From CAYQCH01 sp964415935 (GTDB lineage: Bacteria; Patescibacteriota; Patescibacteriia; VMEV01; CAYQCH01): a stretch of 35,411 nt of DNA. The stretch is taken from assembly GCA_964415935.1 (NCBI GenBank), contig CAYQCH010000009.1:1-35411 (forward strand). The letters run 5' to 3'. Numbering within the stretch: position 1 is the first letter of the stretch; every line of letters starts with the position of its first letter. Made by a program: the position numbers and the translations under genes. The notes beneath the pieces were generated by a model. That model was not told the origin of the DNA, did not search any database, and saw only the letters and a list, made by a program, of their open reading frames with translations. Shown one piece after another: positions 8,289 through 17,672 of the stretch.

Positions 8289-11200
8289 TTAGGCTGCGGC
8301 TTCTGCCTCGTCCTGTTTCTGGCGGGCTTCAAAGCCGGTACCAGCCGGGATGAGGCGGCCGATAATGACGTTTTCCTTGAGGCCGTCCATGTGCTCGATC
8401 TTACCGGTCAGCGCGGCATTGATCAAGACGCGGGCTGTCTCCTGAAACGACGCGGCAGACAAGAAGCTGCGGGTGGTTAAAGAAACCTTGGTGATACCCA
8501 GCAACATCTGGTCATAGGTTGCCTGCTGGCCGCCATTGGCACCCACGCGGGCATTCTCTTCCATGACTTCCGCCCATTCGGCGATTTCACCCGGCAGCAG
8601 GTTGGTGTCGCCTGCTTCGCGCACAAAGACGCGGGAGAAGAGCTGGCGGGCAATCAATTCGACGTGCTTGTCGTTGAGCTTCTGGCCCTGGGAGCCGTAG
8701 ATTTCCTGAATCTGTTCAGTGATGTACTTCTGTACATCCGTGCGGCCGCGCAGGCTGAAGAGCTGCTGCAAGTCAAAGGAACCTTCCGTCAGGCGCGCGC
8801 CCTTCTTCACGTCCTGGCCGTCCTTGACCAGAATGGCGTAACCGACCGGAATGACGTATTCCTTGACCGCCTGCATGGGCGCGCCCACGTACAAAGCATC
8901 ATCCTTGATATGGGCCGTGCCGGCACGGCGAGCCTTCACTTCATTGCCATCGGCGTCAACCATAAGCAGTTTGCCTTCCTTCACTTCGGCGCCGTCCTTC
9001 ACCTTGATTTCGGCTTTCTTGGCCGGCTTGCCTTCCATGCTGTACGGGTAGGCATCCAGGTCCTCGGCCATGTACGGAATCTTGATGACTTTCTGCTTGA
9101 TGGCGCTGTTCGGCACGTTCTTCTTGGACGCGTCGGCCGTCATGACGGCAATTTCTTCAATGGCAACCTTGCCGTCCACTTCCGCCAGGAATGCGCGGCG
9201 CTTGGGAGAACGCACTTCAAAAATTTCTTCCACGCGAGGCAAACCTTGCGTGATGTCCGCGGCCGACGCGATACCACCGGTATGGAAGGTACGCATCGTC
9301 AGCTGGGTACCCGGTTCGCCGATACTCTGCGCGGCGATAATACCGACGGCGGTGCCGAGATCCACCAGCTTGTTCTGGCCCAGGTCGAGGCCGTAGCACG
9401 TTTGGCAGATGCCGCTCGTGGCCTGGCATTCCAGCACGGAACGAACCATGACTTCGGTCAATCCGGCCTTTTCAATGTCCTTGGCAGTATTTTCGTCGAT
9501 CATCTGGTTCGCGCCGATTAACTCCTTCTTGCCGTCCATGATGGCGTCGATGGTAAAGCGGCCGGCCAAACGCTCCTTGAATTCGCGGCCCATGGCTTCG
9601 CTTTCGGCCTTGGTGATGAGCAATCCCTTTTCGGTGCCGCAGTCGATCTGGCGAATGACCAGGTCCTGCGCCACGTCAACAAGGCGGCGCGTAAGGTACC
9701 CGGCATTGGCGGTACGCAAGGCGGTATCGGACAACCCTTTACGCGCACCGTGAGTGGAGATGAAGTATTCCAGGATATCGAAGCCGTCCTTGAAGTTACC
9801 GCGCACGGGCAGCTCGATAATTTCACCGGCCGGGTTGGTGACGAGACCCTTCATACCGACAATCTGCGTCAGCTGGCCCCAGGAACCACGGGCGCCACTT
9901 TCCACCATCGTAAAGACGGGGCCCTGGCGATCCATGGCTTTGCTGGAAATTTTGACGATATCGTCCTTCACCTTGGTCCAGATTTCAATGATCTTGCCGT
10001 AACGCTCGCTGTTGGTAAGCAAGCCCATTTCATACTGTTCCTGCACTTCATCCACGCGCTTTTCAGCTTCTTCCAGGATGTTCTGCTTTTCCGGAATGTG
10101 CGGAATGTCATCCATGCCCCAGGACCAGCCGGACATCGTGATGTACTTGAAGCCAAGGTCCTTAATGACGTCCAGCAGCTTGGCCGTTTCGTCGATGCCT
10201 TTGGTTTCCAAAGACACGCGCAGCAACTTGGCCAGCACTTTCTTGTCCACGAGTTCATTGACGAAGCGCAAATGCTCGGGCAATGCCTGGTTCAGCAAGA
10301 TGCGACCCACGGACGTCGTGTGAAGCCCGGCTTCCAGGCCGTCCTCCTGGGCAAACCGCACGCGAATGCGCTGGCGCAACTTGAGATGGCCCAGGTTGTA
10401 AGCCAGCACAGCCTCCTTGGGAGAGCTGAAAAACTTCAGCTGGTTTTCTTCCTTATCGTCTTCCAGCATGGAGGTCATATAGTACATGCCCCAGATCATG
10501 TCTTTGGACGGAGAAGAAATTGGTTCGCCGGTAGCCGGTTTCAAGAGGTTCTTGGCGGACAACATGATGTTGGCAGCTTCGGCCTGCGCTTCCTTGGTCA
10601 GCGGCAAGTGAACGGCCATCTGGTCACCGTCGAAGTCGGCGTTGAAGGCTGCACAGACGAGCGGATGAATCTGGATGGCCTTGCCTTCAATCAACACGGG
10701 CTTGAACGCCTGGATACCGAGACGGTGCAGCGTTGGAGCGCGGTTGAGGAGCACGTGGGCGTCCTTAATGATGTCGGCCAGGATATCCCACACTTCGGAA
10801 CGGTTGGATTCAATAAAACGGCCGGCGGAACGCACGTTATGCACCAACCCGCCCTGAATGAGACGGCTGATGATAAACGGCTTGAAGAGCTCCAAAGCCA
10901 TTTTCTTGGGCAAACCGCATTCATGCAGCTTCAGTTTGGGCCCGACCACGATAACGGAGCGGCCGGAGTAGTCCGTACGCTTACCCAACAAGTTCTGGCG
11001 GAAGCGGCCCTGCTTGCCTTTCAGCATGTCAGCGATGGACTTGAGCATGCGCTTCTGGCCGGTGGAGGCGGTCACGGTCTTGCCGTGGCGCATGCCGTTG
11101 TCGATAAGCGCGTCAACGGCTTCCTGCAACATGCGCTTTTCATTGCGCGTAATGACTTCCGGCGCGCGCAATTCGATCAACTGCTTGAGGCGGTTATTGC

Positions 11201-12212
11201 GGTTGATGACGCGGCGATACAGATCATTGAGGTCGGAGGTGGCAAAACGGCCGCCATCAAGCGGAACCATCGGACGCAAGTCAGGAGGGATGATGGGCAA
11301 TACCTTCATGATCATCCAGGATGGATGAATGCCGTTCTTTTCCAGGCTCTTCATGAGCTTGATGCGGCGCACCAGCTTGTCTTTCTTGGCGCCGGTGGCC
11401 TTCTTGTATTCTTTGTCCAGCAGCTTGATGGTTTCCTTGATGTCGATGCGCTGCATGACTTCGTCAATGGCTTCCGCACCAATACCCGCTTCAAAGACGT
11501 GGCCGTACTTGATGGACAAATCCTGGTACTTGCTTTCGGAAAGGATCTGCAGCGGCTTGAGCTCTTTCAGCTCGGACATGGCCATGGTAAAGACATCTTC
11601 CAATTCGTTGAGACGGGCTTCCTTATTCTCTTCCAGCTTGGCAATTTCTGCGTCAATCTCTTTCTGCGCCTTATCCGACGTCTTGGCGCGGTTAATCTGC
11701 TGGTTGATTTCGGCCTCGATGCTCTTTTTCTTGCCCTTATATTCCTGCTTGATCTGGTCCATGGTCTGCTGCTTGAGTTCTTCGTTCACGCTGGTAACGA
11801 TGAAGTTGGCAAAATAGACCACCTTTTCCAGGTTCTGCACGGACATGTCCAGGATCAAGCCAAGCTTGGACGGCACGGAACGCAGGAACCAGATATGTCC
11901 GACCGGGACGGCCAGCTCAATGTGGCCCATGCGCTCGCGGCGCACGATGGCGCGCGTGACTTCGACGCCGCACTTGTCGCAAACAATACCCTTATAGCGG
12001 ATTTTCTTGTACTTGCCGCAGTAGCATTCCCAGTCCTTGGAAGGGCCAAAAATGCGCTCGCAAAACAGGCCGTCCTTTTCCGGGCGCTGCGTGCGGTAGT
12101 TGATGGTTTCCGGCTTGAGCACTTCGCCATGGGACCATTCGCGGATGGTCTCTGGAGAAGCGAGACGCAGGCGGATGCCGGCGAAGTCAGTTGTTTTAAT
12201 GGGATTGAACAT
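8289..12212 (-). CDS. rpoC: RNA polymerase subunit beta'
   Basis: This is the 1307-residue catalytic subunit of RNA polymerase. It carries the N-terminal zinc ribbon (Cys63, Cys65, Cys78, Cys81), a coiled-coil-rich segment (about 140-215), the clamp and bridge regions, and the absolutely conserved Mg-binding NADFDGDQ (524-531). The second zinc site includes RQIDCGTEKG and CQATSGICQTC. The rest of the C-terminal half (QSIGEPGTQLTMRTFHTGG) is canonical for the family. The start ATG at 12212 gives MFNPIKTTDFAGIRLRLASP. It lies 23 bases after the rpoB stop and has no Shine-Dalgarno site. The length is close to that of E. coli RpoC without large lineage-specific insertions. Confidence 0.98.
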   Translation of the reverse strand: MFNPIKTTDFAGIRLRLASPETIREWSHGEVLKPETINYRTQRPEKDGLFCERIFGPSKDWECYCGKYKKIRYKGIVCDKCGVEVTRAIVRRERMGHIELAVPVGHIWFLRSVPSKLGLILDMSVQNLEKVVYFANFIVTSVNEELKQQTMDQIKQEYKGKKKSIEAEINQQINRAKTSDKAQKEIDAEIAKLEENKEARLNELEDVFTMAMSELKELKPLQILSESKYQDLSIKYGHVFEAGIGAEAIDEVMQRIDIKETIKLLDKEYKKATGAKKDKLVRRIKLMKSLEKNGIHPSWMIMKVLPIIPPDLRPMVPLDGGRFATSDLNDLYRRVINRNNRLKQLIELRAPEVITRNEKRMLQEAVDALIDNGMRHGKTVTASTGQKRMLKSIADMLKGKQGRFRQNLLGKRTDYSGRSVIVVGPKLKLHECGLPKKMALELFKPFIISRLIQGGLVHNVRSAGRFIESNRSEVWDILADIIKDAHVLLNRAPTLHRLGIQAFKPVLIEGKAIQIHPLVCAAFNADFDGDQMAVHLPLTKEAQAEAANIMLSAKNLLKPATGEPISSPSKDMIWGMYYMTSMLEDDKEENQLKFFSSPKEAVLAYNLGHLKLRQRIRVRFAQEDGLEAGLHTTSVGRILLNQALPEHLRFVNELVDKKVLAKLLRVSLETKGIDETAKLLDVIKDLGFKYITMSGWSWGMDDIPHIPEKQNILEEAEKRVDEVQEQYEMGLLTNSERYGKIIEIWTKVKDDIVKISSKAMDRQGPVFTMVESGARGSWGQLTQIVGMKGLVTNPAGEIIELPVRGNFKDGFDILEYFISTHGARKGLSDTALRTANAGYLTRRLVDVAQDLVIRQIDCGTEKGLLITKAESEAMGREFKERLAGRFTIDAIMDGKKELIGANQMIDENTAKDIEKAGLTEVMVRSVLECQATSGICQTCYGLDLGQNKLVDLGTAVGIIAAQSIGEPGTQLTMRTFHTGGIASAADITQGLPRVEEIFEVRSPKRRAFLAEVDGKVAIEEIAVMTADASKKNVPNSAIKQKVIKIPYMAEDLDAYPYSMEGKPAKKAEIKVKDGAEVKEGKLLMVDADGNEVKARRAGTAHIKDDALYVGAPMQAVKEYVIPVGYAILVKDGQDVKKGARLTEGSFDLQQLFSLRGRTDVQKYITEQIQEIYGSQGQKLNDKHVELIARQLFSRVFVREAGDTNLLPGEIAEWAEVMEENARVGANGGQQATYDQMLLGITKVSLTTRSFLSAASFQETARVLINAALTGKIEHMDGLKENVIIGRLIPAGTGFEARQKQDEAEAAA

Positions 12213-12235
12213 ATGTGTGTAGTGGGGTTGCGCAA

Positions 12236-15200
12236 TTAAGCGGCGGCTTCTTCAGTCATCTCGGCGGGTTCCCCGTCAGCGACCTTTTCATCTGAGGGGA
12301 GAGCTTCCGCAGGTTTCGGAATAGCGGCTGTGGGCTCGCGGGTGTCCGTGTTATGCAGGCCGGATCGCAATTCCTGTTCGGAAACGCGGTTGCCGCCGTC
12401 ATCAATCAATTCCACATCAAGGCCCAGGCCCTTCAATTCGCGGACCAGAACATTAAAGGATTCCGGTACGTTCAGCTTCTTGATTTCCTCGCCCTTAATG
12501 ATGCTTTCATACGCCTTGGAGCGGCCCATGACGTCATCGGATTTAATGGTGAGGATTTCCTGCAGCGTATGCGCGGCGCCGTAGGCTTCCAGCGCCCACA
12601 CTTCCATTTCACCAAAACGCTGGCCACCGAACTGCGCTTTCCCGCCCAACGGCTGCTGGGTGATAAGCGAGTATGGACCGATGGAACGCTGGTGGATCTT
12701 GTCTTCCACCATGTGGTTCAGCTTGAGCATGTAAATGACGCCCACGGTGACCTGGTTCTCGAAGGTTTCGCCGGTGCGGCCGTCCATGACGGTCATTTTG
12801 CCCGAGCGAGGGAAGCCGGCCTTATCCAATTCATCCTTGATATTCTCTTCCAAGACGCCGTCCAAGGCCGGGGTGGCAACGCGGTAGCCCAGCGTCTGCG
12901 CGGCCAGACCCAGGTGGGTTTCCAGAATCTGACCGAGGTTCATACGGCTGACCACGCCCAACGGGCTGAGGATGATGTCCACGGAGCGGCCGTCCTTGAG
13001 GAACGGCATGTCTTCCACGGCAACGATGCGGGAAATGACGCCCTTGTTTCCGTGGCGGCCGGCCATCTTGTCGCCGACCTGGATCTTGCGCAGCTGGGCC
13101 ACGGAGACCTGTACGCTCTTAATGACGCCGGTCGGCAATTTGTCGCCGGCTTCGCGAGAGAAAATTTTGATGTCCACGACCTTGCCGTGCTCGCCATGCT
13201 TGAGGTACAGCGAGCTGTCGCGCACGTCCTTGGCCTTTTCGCCGAAGATGACGCGCAACAGCTTTTCTTCCGGAGATAATTCCGTTTCACCCTTTGGCGT
13301 AATCTTTCCGACCAAAATATCGCCAGAAGAGACTTCCGCACCGATGCGGATGATGCCTTCTTCGTCCAGGTCCTTCAGGCGTTCTTCGCTGATGTTGGGG
13401 ATGTCGGAAGTGATGACTTCAGGTCCAAGCTTGGTGTCGCGCACGTCAATCGTGTAGTCCTCGATATGGATGGAGGTGTAGCGGTCGTCATGCACCAGGC
13501 GCTCGGAAAGCAAGATGGCGTCTTCGTAGTTGCCGCCTTCCCAGGACATAAAGGCCACCAGAATGTTCTGACCCAGCGCCAGTTCGCCGTTTTCCACGGC
13601 CGGGCCGTCGGCCAGTACCGTGCCTTTTTTCACCTTCATGCCAGGTACGACAATAGGCTTCTGGTTAATACAGGTGGAAGCGTTTGAGCGGACAAACTTG
13701 TTGAGGCGGTATTCCTTGACCTGCATGTCTTCGCCCTGCAGGACGATCTTGTCGCCGTCCACTTTGATGATTTCACCGTCAAAATCGGCCAAGACGATCT
13801 GGCCGGAGTATCGGGCCGCGGCGCCCTCCACGCCCGTACCCACAACCGGGGCTTGCGGCTTGATAAGGGATACGGCCTGACGTTGCATGTTCGTACCCAT
13901 CAACGCGCGGTTGGCGTCATCATGTTCCACAAACGGAATCAGCGAGGTGGCCAGGCTGAAAATCTGCTTGGAAGAAACATCCATCAGGTCGCATTGGTCG
14001 GGAGACAAGCTGGACGGATGGCCATGCACGCGGCCTTCAATCTTGGCATCGATAAAGTAGCCTTTGTCATCCAGGCGGGTGGTGGCGGGCGTGGTTACGA
14101 ACTTCTCTTCCGTAAACGCATCCAGGTACACCACCTCATCGGTGACATGGGCTTTGACCGGAATCATGTCCAATTCCTTGTCCTTGGACAGCGCCTGCGC
14201 GGCGGCCTTGTCGATGGTGTCTCCAGCCTTAACCACGACCTTGCCGTTGGCTTCCAGATCCTGGCGGGCGATTTCATCCACGGCAGACTTGCCGTCATTC
14301 TTTACCTTATTGACCACTTTGCGGAACGGCGTCTCCAAAAATCCGTACTTGTTGAGACGGGCATAGCTGGCCAAGTGGCCGACCAAACCGATGTTCGGGC
14401 CTTCCGGCGTGGCAATCGGACAAATACGGCCATAATGGGTCGTATGAACGTCACGGACGTCGAAGCCGGCGCGCTCGCGGCTCAAACCGCCGGGACCCAT
14501 AGCGGAGAGACGGCGCTTGTGTTCCAACTCGGAAAGCGGGTTGATCTGGTCCATGAACTGCGACAGCTGGGAGGACATGAAGAACTCCTTGACTACCCCC
14601 ATAACCGGACGAGCATTGATCAACTTGTTCGGCGTCAACGTGGCAATGTCGTAGGTGGACATGCGGTCCTTGACGATACGCTCCATGCGGGCGAGACCGA
14701 CGCGGAATTTGTTCTGAATAAGCTCGCCAATAGCGCGCACGCGGCGGTTGCCCAAGTGGTCGATATCATCCGCGTCCTTCTGGGTGATGTTCAAGCGGAT
14801 GATTTCCTTGACGATTTCCACCAGGTCTTCGCGGCGCAAAATGCGGTTGTCCTTATTGTTAGGCAAGTCCATGCCAAACCGCTGGTTCATCTTGTAGCGG
14901 CCGACCGGACCGAAGTCATAGCGGTCAAAATTGAAGAACATGGCATGAATGAGCTGGCGCGCATTGTCTACTGTGGCCAGGTCGCCCGGGCGGATGCGGC
15001 GATACACTTCCTTCAGCCCTTCTTCTTCGCTGCGGGAAGAGTCTTTCTTCAAGGTCGCTTCGATGAATTTCACTTCCGGATGCGTATCCGTATCGGCAAA
15101 CAACGGCAAAATCTCTTCATTCGTGGAGTACCCAAACGCGCGCAACAAAGCAGTTACCGCCACTTTGCGCTTGCGGTCGATTTTAACCCAGATGACGTTG

Positions 15201-15715
15201 TTGACGTCCGTCTCAAGCTCGATCCAGGCGCCGCGATTGGGAATGACTTTGGCGCCATAGCTCTTGCGGCCGCGATGAATTTCCGAAGTGAAGAACACGC
15301 CGGCAGAACGGATGAGCTGCGAAACCACCACGCGCTCAATACCGTTAATGATGAACGTGCCGCGGTCGGTCATGAGCGGCAAATCGCCCATGTAAATTTC
15401 CTGTTCTTTAACTTCACCCGTCTTCTTATTCACGAGCTTGCCCTTCACGCGCAACGGAGCTTCATACGTAATGTTCTTGGCACGGGAAATCTGTTCGTCA
15501 AATTTCGGCTCGTCCAGGTAATACTCCAAAAAATGCAGCTCCAGATTACGGCCGATGAAATCCGTAATAGGAGATACTTCATCAAACAGTTCGCGCAACC
15601 CCTCCTTGAGGAACCATTGATAGGAATTAGACTGCACTTCGATGAGATCAGGCATCTCGATCGCTTCGTGCAGGGTGGTAAAAAACCGTCGCTCGTTTAC
15701 GGTGGTTTTAGCCAT
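12236..15715 (-). CDS. rpoB: RNA polymerase subunit beta
   Basis: This 1159-residue subunit forms the other half of the RNA polymerase active cleft. It contains the rifampicin-pocket segment SSQLSQFMDQINPLSELEHK, then RRLSAMGPGGLSRERAGF, and later GDKMAGRHGNKGV and GGKAQFGGQRFGEMEVWAL, all diagnostic. The residues matching E. coli D516, H526 and S531 are retained, while N518 is Ile and the CPIETPEG segment reads CPIATPEG. The start is put at the ATG at 15715 (MAKTTVNERRFFTTL); an in-frame extension to 15772 has no family similarity. The usual rplJL genes are not upstream; instead there is a structured leader. The C-terminal tail is acidic and Ala/Pro-rich. Confidence 0.98.
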   Translation of the reverse strand: MAKTTVNERRFFTTLHEAIEMPDLIEVQSNSYQWFLKEGLRELFDEVSPITDFIGRNLELHFLEYYLDEPKFDEQISRAKNITYEAPLRVKGKLVNKKTGEVKEQEIYMGDLPLMTDRGTFIINGIERVVVSQLIRSAGVFFTSEIHRGRKSYGAKVIPNRGAWIELETDVNNVIWVKIDRKRKVAVTALLRAFGYSTNEEILPLFADTDTHPEVKFIEATLKKDSSRSEEEGLKEVYRRIRPGDLATVDNARQLIHAMFFNFDRYDFGPVGRYKMNQRFGMDLPNNKDNRILRREDLVEIVKEIIRLNITQKDADDIDHLGNRRVRAIGELIQNKFRVGLARMERIVKDRMSTYDIATLTPNKLINARPVMGVVKEFFMSSQLSQFMDQINPLSELEHKRRLSAMGPGGLSRERAGFDVRDVHTTHYGRICPIATPEGPNIGLVGHLASYARLNKYGFLETPFRKVVNKVKNDGKSAVDEIARQDLEANGKVVVKAGDTIDKAAAQALSKDKELDMIPVKAHVTDEVVYLDAFTEEKFVTTPATTRLDDKGYFIDAKIEGRVHGHPSSLSPDQCDLMDVSSKQIFSLATSLIPFVEHDDANRALMGTNMQRQAVSLIKPQAPVVGTGVEGAAARYSGQIVLADFDGEIIKVDGDKIVLQGEDMQVKEYRLNKFVRSNASTCINQKPIVVPGMKVKKGTVLADGPAVENGELALGQNILVAFMSWEGGNYEDAILLSERLVHDDRYTSIHIEDYTIDVRDTKLGPEVITSDIPNISEERLKDLDEEGIIRIGAEVSSGDILVGKITPKGETELSPEEKLLRVIFGEKAKDVRDSSLYLKHGEHGKVVDIKIFSREAGDKLPTGVIKSVQVSVAQLRKIQVGDKMAGRHGNKGVISRIVAVEDMPFLKDGRSVDIILSPLGVVSRMNLGQILETHLGLAAQTLGYRVATPALDGVLEENIKDELDKAGFPRSGKMTVMDGRTGETFENQVTVGVIYMLKLNHMVEDKIHQRSIGPYSLITQQPLGGKAQFGGQRFGEMEVWALEAYGAAHTLQEILTIKSDDVMGRSKAYESIIKGEEIKKLNVPESFNVLVRELKGLGLDVELIDDGGNRVSEQELRSGLHNTDTREPTAAIPKPAEALPSDEKVADGEPAEMTEEAAA

Positions 15716-16007
15716 ACGCGATTGATTGTTAACGTCGTGGGTAAAACCAGAGAGCCGGCACATGCTGCCCAATTCTCACCGCGACGCTTTATTTTGCCCG
15801 AAAAAGCAAAACGCCTGCCGCTCCGCTTTTGCGGGCGACAGGTCTTAAAAAATTCTATTTTTTGGTCATCTCCGCTGGGGACATGAAGCGGAAAGCAGAT
15901 GACTAACCACGCGAAAAGTCTGGGGATAAAAGAGCTGCAGAACTCAGTTGCAGTTTTCCACAGGCAAATAGCGCAGTCTCCCTCAAAAATCAAGGGAACT
16001 GTTTTAT
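15716..16007 (-). promoter_or_regulatory. Structured rpoBC leader (about 290 nt), possible attenuator
   Basis: Between the predicted transcription start (near 16007) and the rpoB ATG the sequence holds several inverted repeats. TCCCT/AGGGA lies near 15979-15997. A long stem pairs GTCATCT and CCGCT with AGCGG and AGATGAC (about 15866-15903). A GC-rich hairpin pairs CCTGCCGCTCCGC with GCGGGCGACAGG (about 15812-15841). Read in the rpoB direction, the last hairpin is followed by GTTTTGCTTTTTC, which resembles a terminator. The leader could therefore control read-through into rpoBC. Pairing is seen; regulation is inferred. A 98-codon open frame here looks fortuitous. Confidence 0.5.
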
Positions 16008-16013
16008 GCCCAT

Positions 16014-16042
16014 AACTTACCAGACTATAGAAAGACTGTCAA
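16014..16042 (-). promoter_or_regulatory. rpoBC promoter
   Basis: On the minus strand a perfect -35 TTGACA (16037-16042) and a -10 TAAGTT (16014-16019) are 17 bases apart. TGG immediately precedes the -10, giving an extended -10. Confidence 0.7.
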
Positions 16043-16095
16043 GAGAGCAGGCGGATTGTTTTTATGGTGTTGTTAGACCTATAGACGGGAAAAAT

Positions 16096-16123
16096 AAAAA
16101 CACCCCAATTTGGGGGTGTTTTT
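16096..16123. terminator. Terminator of the 16137-18861 operon
   Basis: The 11-bp stem AAAAACACCCC / GGGGTGTTTTT has a 6-base loop and T-runs on both strands. It separates the exported-protein operon from rpoBC. Confidence 0.93.
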
Positions 16124-16136
16124 GCGAAAAGCTGGG

Positions 16137-17000
16137 TTACAAGACCTCCTGCAGGTATTCGAAACGCTTTTCCTTGTTTGTCCTTAAAACGTTTACACAT
16201 GCTTCTTGATCCTGGGGCGAGGCGGCCTGAGCACACAAGGCGGGATCGCCGGCATCCAAGGCCTTGGCCAGGGTTACCTGAAACTTGCAGGAAGCAGCCG
16301 CGTCTTGCTGCGTGTCACATAGCGCCGCATTTCCCGTGGTAAACGCTTGGTAAATGAGGGTGTCCAACTGGCATTGGTCGGGCGGAAGCTCCATCTGCTC
16401 ACATGCGCTTGCCTGGCCGGTGCTCACGGCCTGATTGAATACGCGCTTGTTTTGGACGCAAAACGGATCCGTGCTGTCGCATTGCAGGCCATAGGTGTAG
16501 CGCGATCGCTGGGCCAAGACACTGCCATCTGAGGCTTCGATGGGCTCTCCCGACACAAGGCGCTCGCATGTTTGCAGCAGCAATGCCGACTGAATGCGAT
16601 TACACTTGCTGATATCTTGCGTTTCTGCCGCGGCAAGCAGGGTCACGGTGTCCAAACACACAGAGTTACCTCCTGCCCCTTCGCAGATCTGTGCACTTTC
16701 ACCTAAAGAACGAACAAACTCGACCTGTGACGCGCAGTCTGCCTCGACAGCAGAAGACGACAGCGCCGCGCACAACCCAAGCCGCTGCTCGCGTACCGCG
16801 ACAGATCGGATAAGGGCATCGGCGCATGGCATAGCATCAACGGAAGCAAGACAGGTATCGAGATTCACGCCCGTTTCTGCCGCCAGGTCTTGAAGGACCA
16901 TTTGCTGCTGGCGATTTTCGCCGTACGGGCGCAACACGTATCCGGCCACAAGCCCTGCCGCCAGAGCCACGATAATAAGGACAAATGAATAGGGCCGCAT
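16137..17000 (-). CDS. Exported protein with repeated cysteine pairs
   Basis: The 287-residue product has an N-terminal membrane segment (about 5-24, SFVLIIVALAAGLVAGYVL) and then a helix-rich ectodomain with 16 cysteines. These occur as repeated pairs in units such as GDPALCAQAASPQDQEACVN. Each unit runs Asp-x-x-x-Cys, about 10-12 residues, then Cys and a short hydrophobic helix (DISKCNRIQSALLLQTCERL; SSAVEADCASQ). The even number and regular pairing suggest one disulfide per helical hairpin outside the membrane. I do not recognise a named family; similar Cys-pair helical repeats are known from hypothetical exported proteins of Patescibacteria. It is the last gene of an operon, 3 bases after the preceding stop. 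Start: ATG at 17000, no Shine-Dalgarno site. Confidence 0.75.
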   Translation of the reverse strand: MRPYSFVLIIVALAAGLVAGYVLRPYGENRQQQMVLQDLAAETGVNLDTCLASVDAMPCADALIRSVAVREQRLGLCAALSSSAVEADCASQVEFVRSLGESAQICEGAGGNSVCLDTVTLLAAAETQDISKCNRIQSALLLQTCERLVSGEPIEASDGSVLAQRSRYTYGLQCDSTDPFCVQNKRVFNQAVSTGQASACEQMELPPDQCQLDTLIYQAFTTGNAALCDTQQDAAASCKFQVTLAKALDAGDPALCAQAASPQDQEACVNVLRTNKEKRFEYLQEVL

Positions 17001-17003
17001 ATG

Positions 17004-17672
17004 CTAGTACAGGTAGGTTACGGTCATCTGATCCGGCTTGGCTACGCCGTATGTGCCACTGCCGTAAAACCGGCAGGACCCGGACACGATCACGGAATTA
17101 CCGCTGACAGTCGTTACCACATTCGTCGCGTACGTAAACGTATTGCTGCTGCAATAGGTTCCGCAATAAGCCGCGTTAAAAGTGTAGTTGCTGTTGGTGG
17201 AATAGCATCGTACCGTCGGCGGCGTTGCCGTAATGGGAACGCCGGTCACGGAAATTGGCGTGGAAATGCTAAATGTTTGCGGGTTGAGGTAGTAGCCGCC
17301 ATTGCTGCTCGTGTACACGTTATTCCCGTACGTGTAGTACGACTGCATGTTGTTCTCGTAGTTGTACGAGCTGTTGTAGTTGAAATTTTGCTGGCCGGGC
17401 GTAACCGTGGTGGATCCGGACTGAATGGTAGCCGACGGCCAGGCGGTCTTGCAGCTTCCACCCAAACATAATTCATTGACGGTCAAACGGTCAGAGATGG
17501 TCAGCGGGCCGGTCTTGGTCTCCGCGGTTGAGCCGCGGGTCAACGGCAAGGAAATGGAACTTCCGGGCGGCGGAGCCGTGGGTGCGGCAAAAACGAAACC
17601 GGCGCCGGCAATGGCGAGGGTCGAGAGGGCTACGACAAGGCCTTCCCGCAGGCGAGCACGTACGTACGTCAT
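17004..17672 (-). CDS. Secreted Tyr/Asn/Ser/Thr-rich protein, unknown function
   Basis: The 222-residue product has a signal sequence (about 12-29) followed by AAPTAPPPG, which echoes the APTxxPPNGNP segment of the nearby collagen-like proteins. A segment with LTISDRLTVNELCLGGSCKT resembles the short beta-strand linker found in fibre-like surface proteins. The middle is Asn/Tyr-rich (NYNSSYNYENNMQSYYTYGN), and a C-terminal beta-rich part contains four cysteines (CYSTNSNYTFNAAYCGTYC and later SGSCRF). A surface or fibre subunit is plausible, but nothing here proves it. Its ATG overlaps the upstream stop by 4 bases (ATGA), so it is translationally coupled. Confidence 0.7.
   Translation of the reverse strand: MTYVRARLREGLVVALSTLAIAGAGFVFAAPTAPPPGSSISLPLTRGSTAETKTGPLTISDRLTVNELCLGGSCKTAWPSATIQSGSTTVTPGQQNFNYNSSYNYENNMQSYYTYGNNVYTSSNGGYYLNPQTFSISTPISVTGVPITATPPTVRCYSTNSNYTFNAAYCGTYCSSNTFTYATNVVTTVSGNSVIVSGSCRFYGSGTYGVAKPDQMTVTYLY

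Noticed and set aside
9750..12239. 829-codon open frame antisense to rpoC
   Set aside because: It mirrors rpoC codon structure in a GC-rich gene and has no family similarity; rpoC is certain on the other strand.
13853..15886. 677-codon open frame antisense to rpoB
   Set aside because: Shadow of rpoB; low-complexity composition (His/Leu/Gly-rich) and no domain signature.
15697..15993. 98-codon open frame in the rpoB leader
   Set aside because: It overlaps the rpoB start, spans the leader hairpins, has no ribosome site, and its composition is unlike a protein gene.
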